Made by a program: the position numbers and the translations under genes | Notes under the pieces: model-generated | Told to the model about the DNA's origin: nothing | Database searches by the model: none | Seen by the model: only the letters and a program-made list of their open reading frames with translations | NCBI GenBank assembly: GCA_003731675.1 | Contig: RCNQ01000022.1 | Span: 1-16,122, forward strand | Origin: Bacteroidetes/Chlorobi group bacterium ChocPot_Mid | GTDB taxonomy: Bacteria > Bacteroidota > Ignavibacteria > Kapaibacteriales > UBA2268 | Length of the DNA stretch: 16,122 nucleotides | Reading direction: 5' to 3' | In this document: positions 6,557 through 13,877 of the stretch, one piece after another | Numbering within the stretch: position 1 is the first letter of the stretch | How the letters are laid out: the number at the start of each line of letters is the position of its first letter

Positions 6557-7507
6557 ATGGAAATTCATTTTTTGTTTTGGGTAATTTTTGCAGCACTATT
6601 CATTTTTGTTTTCTTCCTTGATATGATGTATGCAAGTCATCATCAGGGTAAAATTAATATTAAAGCTGCGGTAATGTGGAGTGTAATTTGGATAGCCACA
6701 GGCTTTGCTTTTGCTATTCTTGTGTTCTATTATTTTCCTGATGGACACACAAAAAGTTTTGAATACATTGCCAGCTATTTGATTGAAAAATCTTTATCCG
6801 TTGATAATCTTTTTGTATTCTTAATGATCTTTAGTACAATGAGAATACCCGATGAACATCAGCATAGAATTTTGATGTGGGGAATCGTTGGAGCTGTTGT
6901 CTTAAGAATCGTTTTTATTTTAGCCGGTGTTCAATTGTTACAAATGTTTAGCTTCATGATTTATGTTTTTGGTGCAATATTAGTTTATACTGCTTACAAA
7001 ATGTTATCCTCAAAAGATGAAGAAATTCATCCAGATGAAAATTTTTTTGTTAAACTAACAAAAAAATATTTTCCTGTAAAAACAGATGTTAAGACAGATC
7101 ATTTCTTTGTTAAAATAAATGGCAAAAAATATGCGACTTTAGCTTTTATTACTCTTGTTCTTATTGAATCAACAGATATAATTTTTGCTGTAGATTCAAT
7201 TCCTGCTGTACTTGCTATTACACATGATCCTTTTATTGCTATTACATCAAATCTTTTTGCTATACTTGGTTTACGTTCTCTATTTTTTGCTTTGGCGGGA
7301 ATATTAAATCTATTTCGTTATTTGAAATATGGAATATCTTTCATTCTTCTTTTTATCGGTGTTAAAATGTTAATTAGTGGAATTGTTCATATACCAGTTC
7401 AAATTTCATTGATTGTGATAATTGCAACACTTGCAATTTCTGTATTCGCTTCTATTGTAATTAAAGAAAGTGAAACGGATAAAGAAAAATCAAAAAGGAA
7501 AAAATAA
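6557..7507 (+). CDS. TerC-family integral membrane protein (Alx-like)
   Basis: This 316-residue membrane protein belongs to the TerC family, whose members include Alx and related exporters implicated in Mn2+ homeostasis and, in other genomes, tellurite resistance operons. Two conserved acidic motifs within membrane segments are present: SVDNLFVFLMIF in the first half and ESTDIIFAVDSIPA in the second. They mark the inverted-repeat fold with intramembrane Asp residues. LGLRSLFFALAG and FIGVKMLI complete the family pattern. About eight or more hydrophobic segments are visible, and the C-terminus ends in a Lys-rich cytoplasmic tail. The Shine-Dalgarno is poor (aaaaaaga). No yybP-ykoY manganese riboswitch is recognisable upstream. 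It is a single gene, convergent with the symporter. Mn2+ export is inferred from the family, not shown here. Confidence 0.88.
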   Translation: MEIHFLFWVIFAALFIFVFFLDMMYASHHQGKINIKAAVMWSVIWIATGFAFAILVFYYFPDGHTKSFEYIASYLIEKSLSVDNLFVFLMIFSTMRIPDEHQHRILMWGIVGAVVLRIVFILAGVQLLQMFSFMIYVFGAILVYTAYKMLSSKDEEIHPDENFFVKLTKKYFPVKTDVKTDHFFVKINGKKYATLAFITLVLIESTDIIFAVDSIPAVLAITHDPFIAITSNLFAILGLRSLFFALAGILNLFRYLKYGISFILLFIGVKMLISGIVHIPVQISLIVIIATLAISVFASIVIKESETDKEKSKRKK

Positions 7508-7508
7508 T

Positions 7509-8777
7509 TTATTCACTTAGATTATAACCTTCTGATTTAGCAATATAAGCTGCGCATGTTATATCGCCAGTAACATTAAGAACCGTTCTACACATATCAA
7601 GAATTCTATCAACACCTAATATTATAGCAATTCCTTCCGGTGGAATATTTACCATTGCAAGCACCATGACCAAAAGTGGAATTGAACCTGACGGAACTCC
7701 AGCAGAACCAATTGCTGTAAGAACACTCATTAAAATTACAATTATCTGCATGCCTAATGATAAATTTACACCAAAAACCTGAGCAAGAAATAAAACCGTA
7801 ACACCTTCAAAAAGAGCTGTTCCATTCATGTTCATTGTTGCACCAAGTGGCAATACAAATCCTGTAATTTGTGATGGTATTCCAAGATTGGTTTGAGAGA
7901 CAGAAATTGTTGTTGGCAAAGTAGCACTACTTGAACTTGTTGAAAATGCAGTTAGTATTACTGTTTCTATCTTTTTAAAAAATTTCACAGGATTATACTT
8001 TGATAAAAATTTTAGCAGCACAGGAAATGTTCCAAATAAATGAAGAGCCAATCCGAGAATAACAGTTACAACATACATACTCAAGGCAACTAATAATTCA
8101 AATCCAAATCTTGATGTTACACTAAATATCAAAGCAAAAACGCCATACGGTGCTAATTTCATTGCGATGTTAATTACTACAACTGTAACGTCATTTATTC
8201 CTTCTAAAATTTTTATTAATGGTGCGGCTTTTTCTTGGTTAATTAAAGTTAGTGCTATTCCAACAATCAAAGAAAAGAAAATCAATGCAAGCATATCAGG
8301 ATTTGGTTTTGCAACTGCAGCAATTGGATTTCTTGGAATTATATTCACAAGTGTTTGAATTCCAAATTCTGTCTTTTCAGTTGTTTGTTTAATTTCTGTC
8401 GCTTGTCCTTTGAATGAATCCATTAATTGTGTTTTTGTTGTTGCAGGTAAATAATCACCGGGTCGAATTATGTTTACCAATAATAAACCAATTATTACTG
8501 CAACAGTTGTAACAACAATAAAATAGGAGATTGTTTTAAATCCTATTTTACCAAGTTTTTTTAAATCACCAATTTGTGCAACACCTAAAGACAAACTTGC
8601 AAACACAAGTGGAATTACCATCATTATTAAAAAGTTTAGGAAAATTTTTCCGAGAGGATCTGTTATGTATGTTTGAAAAAATTGAATTATCGGAGAATCA
8701 GGGAAAAGAAAATTTGAAAGTACACCAGCAGTAGCGCCACTAATTAATCCGATAAAAATTTTTGTATGTCGGCTCAT
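7509..8777 (-). CDS. Dicarboxylate/amino acid:cation symporter (GltP/GltT-like)
   Basis: This 422-residue protein of the DAACS family imports acidic amino acids or C4-dicarboxylates with Na+ or H+. The serine-rich re-entrant loop STSSSSA (279-285), the second-loop motif AGVPSGS (359-365), and the substrate-site segment DRILDMCRTVLNVTGD (390-405) are all present. In the last segment Asp394, Arg397, Thr398, Asn401 and Asp405 align with GltPh. Arg397 favours an acidic substrate such as glutamate or aspartate. The usual NMDGT motif reads NMNGT (316-320), so an Asp that helps form a Na+ site in GltPh is Asn here. A TTG start at 8792 is possible, but the ATG at 8777 has AAAGGA five bases before it and is preferred. 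The stop lies one base from that of the convergent TerC gene. Confidence 0.92.
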   Translation of the reverse strand: MSRHTKIFIGLISGATAGVLSNFLFPDSPIIQFFQTYITDPLGKIFLNFLIMMVIPLVFASLSLGVAQIGDLKKLGKIGFKTISYFIVVTTVAVIIGLLLVNIIRPGDYLPATTKTQLMDSFKGQATEIKQTTEKTEFGIQTLVNIIPRNPIAAVAKPNPDMLALIFFSLIVGIALTLINQEKAAPLIKILEGINDVTVVVINIAMKLAPYGVFALIFSVTSRFGFELLVALSMYVVTVILGLALHLFGTFPVLLKFLSKYNPVKFFKKIETVILTAFSTSSSSATLPTTISVSQTNLGIPSQITGFVLPLGATMNMNGTALFEGVTVLFLAQVFGVNLSLGMQIIVILMSVLTAIGSAGVPSGSIPLLVMVLAMVNIPPEGIAIILGVDRILDMCRTVLNVTGDITCAAYIAKSEGYNLSE

Positions 8778-8812
8778 TTTCTTCCTTTGCAATTTTTACA
8801 GAATCATTTGCA

Positions 8813-8840
8813 ATTATAAAACATTTCAATATAAAATGTT
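8813..8840 (-). promoter_or_regulatory. Possible promoter and dyad upstream of the symporter gene
   Basis: Read on the minus strand, TATAAT lies at 8813-8818, 35 bases before the ATG. Just upstream is the inverted repeat aacattt/aaatgtt (8820-8826 with 8834-8840), which could be an operator. No good -35 box is seen. Confidence 0.35.
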
Positions 8841-8888
8841 ATTAATTTTGAAGCGAAAGAAATAATCAATAATTTTCAAGTAAGATCA

Positions 8889-8904
8889 GTTTAAAATTTT
8901 AAAC
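8889..8904. promoter_or_regulatory. Perfect 16-base palindrome before the aminopeptidase gene
   Basis: The sequence gtttaaaattttaaac is its own reverse complement and lies 16 bases before the start codon at 8921. Upstream, TTGAAG (8848-8853) and TAATTT (8870-8875) are 16 bases apart and may form a weak promoter, which would place the palindrome in the early transcript as an operator-like site. Confidence 0.4.
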
Positions 8905-8920
8905 AAAAAAAGTTAATTCT

Positions 8921-10924
8921 ATGAAAAAAATATTTCTTCTAATCGTAATTTTTATTTCTTATAATCTTTTTGCACAAAATGATGGAGCTGAATATTGCTC
9001 TCATTTGAAAGCTCAATCATACAGCAAAATTCAAAAGCTGGCAAAAGTTGCTTATCCCGGTGATAGCAATATTGATGTTACTTATTATAAACTAAACTTG
9101 AATGTTTCTGCAAATCCAAATTCATTATCTGGAATTGTTACGGTAAAAGCAAAACCAACCATCAACAGTCTTTCAAATATTTATCTCGATTTGAAAAATA
9201 ATATGACTGTTTCCAAAGTTGTTTTGGGCAACACTAATTTAACATTCTCTCAAACTACTGATCACAAGTTGTTAATTACTCTCGACAGAAATTATGTGAA
9301 AGGAGAAGAGTTTTCAGTTGATATTTATTATAGTGGAATTCCAACTGCAGGAACAGGAACAATTAGTAGTGCTTCATTTTCATTTTTTGATTCTGGTGCA
9401 AACAAAGTTACAATTGCATCGTTGAGTGAACCTTATGGTGCACGCGATTGGTGGCCCAGCAAAGATACACCAGCTGATAAAGTAGATTCTTCCGATGTGC
9501 TTATAACTTGTAAAAATAATTTGACCGCTGTTTCAAATGGAAGATTAATTTCTGTTACAGATAATCAAAATAATGGAACTCGAACTTTTTGGTGGAAAAA
9601 TAGTTACCCGATTGCAAATTATTTAATTTCAATTGCCGTTAGTGATTATTCAATTTATCAGGATGAGTTTATTTATCCCGATGGAAAAAAATTTCCTTTA
9701 ATTCATTACAGCTATCCAGAAAGATTAACAGACTCACGCAAATATGTTTTGGACAAAACAAAAAATATGATTCAATTCTATTCTGATAAATTTGGAGAAT
9801 ATCCTTTTATCAAAGAAAAATATGCTCATGCTGAATTTTCTTGGGGTGGAGGAATGGAACATCAAACCTGCACATCAATGGGTGGCGGTGCGATGAATAG
9901 TGAAAGTACAATTGCTCACGAGCTTGCGCATCAATGGTTCGGTGATAAAGTTACTTGTAAAGATTGGCAAAACATTTGGTTGAATGAAGGCTTTGCAACT
10001 TATCTTGATAAACTTTATCATGAAAACCAATATGGAAAATCTTACTTCAATGGATTAATGAATACTGTATTTAATAATGCCAAAAATGCAGCTGGTTCAA
10101 TCTATGTAAAAAATATTAATAGTGAATCAGAGATTTTTAGTAGTTCTCGTTCATATAATAAAGGTGCGGCAGTTTTACATATGTTAAGAGGAATAGTTGG
10201 CGATGATAAGTTTTTTCAGATTATGAAAGAATATGCAAATGAGCCCGGTTTAGCATATGGAGTTGCAGTGACAGAGGATTTTCAAAATATTGCACAACGA
10301 GTTACACAAACTGATTTAAGTTACTTTTTCCAGCAATGGATTTATGGCGAAAACTATCCGAAGTACACCGTCGGTTCAAATATTACACAAAATAATGACG
10401 GCTCATACAAGGTAACTTTTCGATTGAAACAAAATGTAAATACAAATCCTACCTTTTTTATTATGCCAGTGAAAGTTCGAATTACTTTTACAAATGGAGT
10501 ACTTGATACAACATTATTTAATAATCAACAAGATCAAGCTTGGGTGATGAACTTCAAAAATAAAGTTCCAACAATGATTGATTTTGATCCTGATAACTGG
10601 TTACTCAAAAGTATTGTGGGAACGACAGATATAACTGAAAGAACGACAATTCCAACAGAGTATAAATTATACCAAAATTATCCCAATCCCTTCAATCCGG
10701 AGACGGTGATAAATTATCAATTGCCAGAGAGTGGATTTGTAACGTTAAAGGTTTACGATATACTTGGGAAAGAAATTGCAACATTAGTCAACGAATACAA
10801 AGAAGCTGGATTTTATAATTATCAATTTGCCATTAGCAATTATAAATTAACATCAGGAATTTATATATACACATTAAACGTGAATGGAATAACACAATCG
10901 AAGAAGATGATATTGGCAAAGTAG
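8921..10924 (+). CDS. Secreted M1-family zinc aminopeptidase with T9SS sorting domain
   Basis: This 667-residue exported metallopeptidase probably removes N-terminal residues from peptides outside the cell. A signal peptide spans about 1-18 (MKKIFLLIVIFISYNLFA, cleavage before Gln19). The N-terminal beta domain covers roughly 45-245, followed by the catalytic domain. The substrate-anchoring motif GGGMEH is at 309-314, and the zinc site HELAH at 333-337 with the third ligand Glu356 in WLNEGFATY. Tyr412 in SYNKGAAVLHML is the likely transition-state tyrosine. Unlike long M1 enzymes it lacks a large helical C-terminal domain. It ends in a type A T9SS sorting domain (about 588-667, from YPNPFNPET to KKMILAK), so it should cross the outer membrane by that route. 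The DNA coding this tail is nearly identical to the tail of the gene ending at 13745. Confidence 0.94.
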   Translation: MKKIFLLIVIFISYNLFAQNDGAEYCSHLKAQSYSKIQKLAKVAYPGDSNIDVTYYKLNLNVSANPNSLSGIVTVKAKPTINSLSNIYLDLKNNMTVSKVVLGNTNLTFSQTTDHKLLITLDRNYVKGEEFSVDIYYSGIPTAGTGTISSASFSFFDSGANKVTIASLSEPYGARDWWPSKDTPADKVDSSDVLITCKNNLTAVSNGRLISVTDNQNNGTRTFWWKNSYPIANYLISIAVSDYSIYQDEFIYPDGKKFPLIHYSYPERLTDSRKYVLDKTKNMIQFYSDKFGEYPFIKEKYAHAEFSWGGGMEHQTCTSMGGGAMNSESTIAHELAHQWFGDKVTCKDWQNIWLNEGFATYLDKLYHENQYGKSYFNGLMNTVFNNAKNAAGSIYVKNINSESEIFSSSRSYNKGAAVLHMLRGIVGDDKFFQIMKEYANEPGLAYGVAVTEDFQNIAQRVTQTDLSYFFQQWIYGENYPKYTVGSNITQNNDGSYKVTFRLKQNVNTNPTFFIMPVKVRITFTNGVLDTTLFNNQQDQAWVMNFKNKVPTMIDFDPDNWLLKSIVGTTDITERTTIPTEYKLYQNYPNPFNPETVINYQLPESGFVTLKVYDILGKEIATLVNEYKEAGFYNYQFAISNYKLTSGIYIYTLNVNGITQSKKMILAK

Positions 10925-10968
10925 AAATTATTACTTAATGCCTCGCTTAATAAATGATTTTTTGTTTT
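10925..10968 (+). terminator. Probable terminator of the aminopeptidase gene (within junction repeat)
   Basis: Directly after the stop codon, aaattatt (10925-10932) pairs with aatgattt (10953-10960) through one G-U wobble. An inner ttaa/ttaa pairing follows after a 2x2 internal loop. The hairpin is followed by tttgtttt. The stem is AT-rich, so termination strength is uncertain. Confidence 0.45.
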
Positions 10969-10996
10969 AAAAAATTTATTTAATTAATAAAAATAC

Positions 10997-11031
10997 TTGA
11001 CAAAAAAAAAAGTATTATTTTGGAGTAGAAT
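10997..11031 (+). promoter_or_regulatory. Promoter-like region with 10-A tract (junction copy 1)
   Basis: A consensus TTGACA (10997-11002) is followed by a run of 10 A (11002-11011) and TATTAT (11013-11018), leaving a spacer of only 10 bases. The next candidate, TAGAAT (11026-11031), is 23 bases away. Neither fits the usual 16-18 bases. By contrast, the second junction copy has a 16-base spacer to TATTAT. As read, this copy would be predicted to be weak or off. Confidence 0.5.
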
Positions 11032-11050
11032 AAAAACAAATGGGGGAAAA

Positions 11051-12112
11051 ATGAAACCCGCATTATCAATCCTCTTAATAGTAGTAACAATAGTAAGTTT
11101 ATCTTGCAAGCACACAACCGAACCAGAAAGAAAAATAAAACATCCTCAAGAAATGACATGGACAGTTGATACTTTACCAATTTCTCAAGATGCAATACAA
11201 ATTATGGTTGTGGATTTGTTAGTTGTGTCACCAACTGATATATGGTTAGCATTATGGACTGGGCACGGACAAATAATGCACTATGATGGAAAATCATGGA
11301 AAATAGTCAAGGAAGTAAGTGGAGGAATAAATTGTATAGTTCAAGGAAAAGGAAATGATATATGGATAGGAGGTTATATTGGTCACCTTAATGTTAATGA
11401 GTTTACTCGGCATACATATATTGGGAAATACAATGGCACAAGTTGGATTGATAACCAATTAAATATCAATAGCGAAGTATTTGGTATGGCTAAAGACCAG
11501 GACGGCAATATTTGGACATGCGGAGGGAATGGAGTGATATTGAAGATAGACAACAATCAATTTATCATTGATACAATAAATGTAAATCATTATTCAGATG
11601 CAGAATATTATCTCAGCAGTATTGATTTTTATAAAAATAAAGCATGGACAATTTCATCTGTGTATGATTCAAAACGAAAAAGGGATTTATATCACGTAAT
11701 TAATGGGGACATTAACAATTGGACAATAGTCGATTCCATTATTATTGATGGACCAAATAGTATATTAAAATGGGGTCAATGGAAATTATTTTCGAGCAGA
11801 TTTGGAAAACTTTATTCAATAGGATTAGGGGGAATATGGGAATATATAAATAATGGATGGAATCAGACTTACGAGAGTAGGAGTAATATTTCTGGAATCG
11901 ATGGTCCTAGTGAAGATTATTTAATAGCTGTAGGGAATTTTAAAGAGATACTTTTTTATGATGGAAACAAATGGGAGAATATATCCACCATATTGCCTGA
12001 AATTAACAACAATTTGGTTTTAAAAGATGTATGGACAAATGGCAATGAAATATTTATAGTCGGACATGAAGCTTTTGGGTTTTCAAGGGCACTAATATTT
12101 CATGGGAAATAA
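11051..12112 (+). CDS. Predicted outer-membrane lipoprotein, seven-bladed propeller-like
   Basis: This 353-residue protein has a lipoprotein leader (MKPALSILLIVVTIVSLSC, lipid-modified Cys19). The ATG at 11051 is chosen because GGGGG lies four bases upstream and the leader is then complete; an upstream TTG at 10997 would read through the poly-A promoter tract. The mature part contains seven repeats of the pattern [N/D]-hydrophobic-W-hydrophobic-x-G followed by hYxGxxW, for example SPTDIWLALW with MHYDGKSW, NDIWIGGYI with GKYNGTSW, and DYLIAVG with FYDGNKW. This suggests a seven-bladed beta-propeller. No catalytic motif is recognised. Such proteins probably bind partners or carbohydrate at the cell surface, but the role is unknown. 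The next gene starts 22 bases downstream and is likely co-transcribed. A paralogue with a near-identical leader lies at 13878. Confidence 0.75.
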   Translation: MKPALSILLIVVTIVSLSCKHTTEPERKIKHPQEMTWTVDTLPISQDAIQIMVVDLLVVSPTDIWLALWTGHGQIMHYDGKSWKIVKEVSGGINCIVQGKGNDIWIGGYIGHLNVNEFTRHTYIGKYNGTSWIDNQLNINSEVFGMAKDQDGNIWTCGGNGVILKIDNNQFIIDTINVNHYSDAEYYLSSIDFYKNKAWTISSVYDSKRKRDLYHVINGDINNWTIVDSIIIDGPNSILKWGQWKLFSSRFGKLYSIGLGGIWEYINNGWNQTYESRSNISGIDGPSEDYLIAVGNFKEILFYDGNKWENISTILPEINNNLVLKDVWTNGNEIFIVGHEAFGFSRALIFHGK

Positions 12113-12134
12113 AAAAAACTTATTAGTGGTTAAT

Positions 12135-13745
12135 ATGAAAGTTAAGGGAAAATTAAAATACATTTATTTGTTTTTCTTCTTCTTAAATCCATTAATTTTT
12201 TCTATGACTTGGGAGGTTGGATTCCGAGTGATGAACTCAAATAATTCTGCAATGATTGCAACAATATCAGTTTATAAATTTAATTATATAACCAGAGATC
12301 TTGATTATTATGATAGCGGATTTACAAAAGATTCGTTTACAGGTTTCGGTGATAATTACACTAATGGTGCATTTGATATAGGGGACAATGAAACTGATAA
12401 CCCAACAATATCCTCATTACCAATAGAAGGAACATATTATATTAGAATTTATAATAAATTTTTTATAATAGAATATTCTGGGGAAGGAGGTTATGGAGAC
12501 ATGAGATTTATATATCAAGATGGAAATATGAGCTTGGAATATAATAACAGCGGTTTTTTTGTATTGGGACCTTATACTTGGACAACTAATACGATCACCC
12601 TTGCAAATGATTTTGGCAGCGATAGGCAGAGTTGCTACGGTAATGTAATTTTCAATTCTATAACATTGACGAATGTTGGTTTTAATGGCATAACTCAAAC
12701 AAGGGAGTCAACAACTTTCCCTCACACAATTTCTGGTGAAGATAATCAGTATGTAAATAATCATTATCGTAAATGGAGAAATTGGGAGAATAGTATATAT
12801 AGTACTAATATCTCAACAACATTATCTTTGCCAAAAGACTATGTTTGTGAAGCAACTTATGCTAAAAAAGTAATTGCAACAATTAATACAAATGTTAGGT
12901 GTAGTAATATAAATGTTAATGATATTGAAGCTGACCCAAGTGCATACATGTATGATGATATTCAAAATACTGTTTTAGCCCCATCAAATGGTTATTCCGA
13001 TGGTCTCTATTATGAGTTTAGTTATTGGGTTTATAATAGTTCATATATTTATGATAATCCTATGCAAGTTGAAAGACCAACAAATGATGTAACAATTTTT
13101 GCCCATTTTACCTGCAAGCCAGATAATAGTGGGAAGAATGTACATTTCAGTAAAGAGGTAGGTTTACCAATCAAAATATATTGGACTGATAATGTAAATC
13201 CGAATGTCACATATAAGATATACCGAAAGGTTTACAAAAATGGGGTTTGGAATAATGAGACATTAATTGGTGAAGTGGGAAAAGGAGTAGAAAATTTTGA
13301 AGATCCGGATTATTTATTAGCTAACTTTAAGCAATATGATTTACTGAATTATGATGTTCGTGAATGTTACACGATTGAAGGCACATATTCAGATCCACAA
13401 TGGAATTCAGTATATGGTCAAATGAGTCCAGAAAAAAAAGAGGTAGAACAAAAAGTTGCAAGTGAAAAAGAATTGCCAACGAGTTATTCAGTATCAAATT
13501 ATCCCAATCCCTTCAATCCAGAGACGGTGATAAATTATCAATTGCCAGAGAGTGGATTTGTAACGTTAAAGGTTTACGATATACTTGGAAAAGAAATTGC
13601 AACATTAGTCAACGAATACAAAGAAGCTGGATTTTATAACTATCAATTTGCCATTAGCAATTATAAATTAACATCAGGAATTTATATATACACATTAAAC
13701 GTGAATGGAATAACACAAACGAAAAAGATGATATTGGCGAAGTAG
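12135..13745 (+). CDS. Secreted multidomain beta-rich protein with T9SS sorting domain
   Basis: This 536-residue exoprotein has a signal peptide (1 to about 23, hydrophobic core YIYLFFFFLNPLIF). An unrecognised beta-rich region covers about 24-165. Two InlB B-repeat-like segments follow, ending near CEATYAKK (about 245) and TIFAHFTCKP (about 329), each with a characteristic aromatic W before a beta hairpin. A fibronectin III-like module spans about 333-430 (IKIYWTDN, YKIYRKVY, LLNYDVREC). A short Lys/Glu linker leads to the T9SS tail (about 456-536, YPNPFNPET to KKMILAK). The ATG at 12135 is preferred over 12102 because it begins a clean signal peptide and avoids overlapping the upstream lipoprotein gene. 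The tail differs by one residue (Ser to Thr) from that of the M1 peptidase, while the rest is unrelated to it. No enzyme motif is seen; adhesion or binding is possible. Confidence 0.8.
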   Translation: MKVKGKLKYIYLFFFFLNPLIFSMTWEVGFRVMNSNNSAMIATISVYKFNYITRDLDYYDSGFTKDSFTGFGDNYTNGAFDIGDNETDNPTISSLPIEGTYYIRIYNKFFIIEYSGEGGYGDMRFIYQDGNMSLEYNNSGFFVLGPYTWTTNTITLANDFGSDRQSCYGNVIFNSITLTNVGFNGITQTRESTTFPHTISGEDNQYVNNHYRKWRNWENSIYSTNISTTLSLPKDYVCEATYAKKVIATINTNVRCSNINVNDIEADPSAYMYDDIQNTVLAPSNGYSDGLYYEFSYWVYNSSYIYDNPMQVERPTNDVTIFAHFTCKPDNSGKNVHFSKEVGLPIKIYWTDNVNPNVTYKIYRKVYKNGVWNNETLIGEVGKGVENFEDPDYLLANFKQYDLLNYDVRECYTIEGTYSDPQWNSVYGQMSPEKKEVEQKVASEKELPTSYSVSNYPNPFNPETVINYQLPESGFVTLKVYDILGKEIATLVNEYKEAGFYNYQFAISNYKLTSGIYIYTLNVNGITQTKKMILAK

Positions 13746-13789
13746 AAATTATTACTTAATGCCTCGCTGAATAAATGATTTTTTGTTTT
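13746..13789 (+). terminator. Probable terminator of the exoprotein gene (within junction repeat)
   Basis: This is the same AT-rich hairpin and T-tract as at 10925-10968. One T-to-G change (cgctgaa for cgcttaa) removes one of the inner base pairs, which slightly weakens the stem. Confidence 0.4.
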
Positions 13790-13817
13790 AAAAAATTTAT
13801 TTAATTAATAAAAATAC

Positions 13818-13858
13818 TTGACAAAAAAAAAAAAAAAAGTATTATTTTGGAGTAGAAT
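13818..13858 (+). promoter_or_regulatory. Promoter with 16-A tract (junction copy 2), spacer 16 bases
   Basis: TTGACA (13818-13823) and TATTAT (13840-13845) are separated by 15 A plus one G, a 16-base spacer that fits a sigma-70-type promoter. Transcription would begin near 13852, about 26 bases before the lipoprotein ATG. The equivalent spacer in copy 1 is 10 bases because its A-run is six bases shorter. Confidence 0.55.
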
Positions 13859-13877
13859 AAAAACAAATGGGGGAAAA

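Larger units (their letters stand above)
10675..11128 (+). repeat. Junction repeat copy 1 (T9SS tail + terminator + promoter + lipoprotein leader)
   Basis: This stretch aligns with 13496-13955 with ten substitutions and a single 6-base length difference in a poly-A tract, about 98% identity. It starts just before the YPNPFNP codons of the aminopeptidase tail, runs through the intergenic region, and ends nine codons after the conserved lipoprotein Cys. Outside these borders the flanking sequences do not match. Five of the six differences in the tail-coding part are synonymous. Confidence 0.95.

Noticed and set aside
8921..10924. GGGMEH in place of the GAMEN motif as an unusual catalytic change in the M1 peptidase
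   Set aside because: GG-x-MEH variants are a normal form of this anchoring loop in many bacterial M1 enzymes.
10997..11050. Extended lipoprotein frame starting at a TTG and translated through the poly-A tract
   Set aside because: The TTG is part of the TTGACA box, and the ATG at 11051 has GGGGG upstream and a complete lipoprotein leader. A coding contingency tract is therefore unlikely, though both tract lengths happen to keep the frame.
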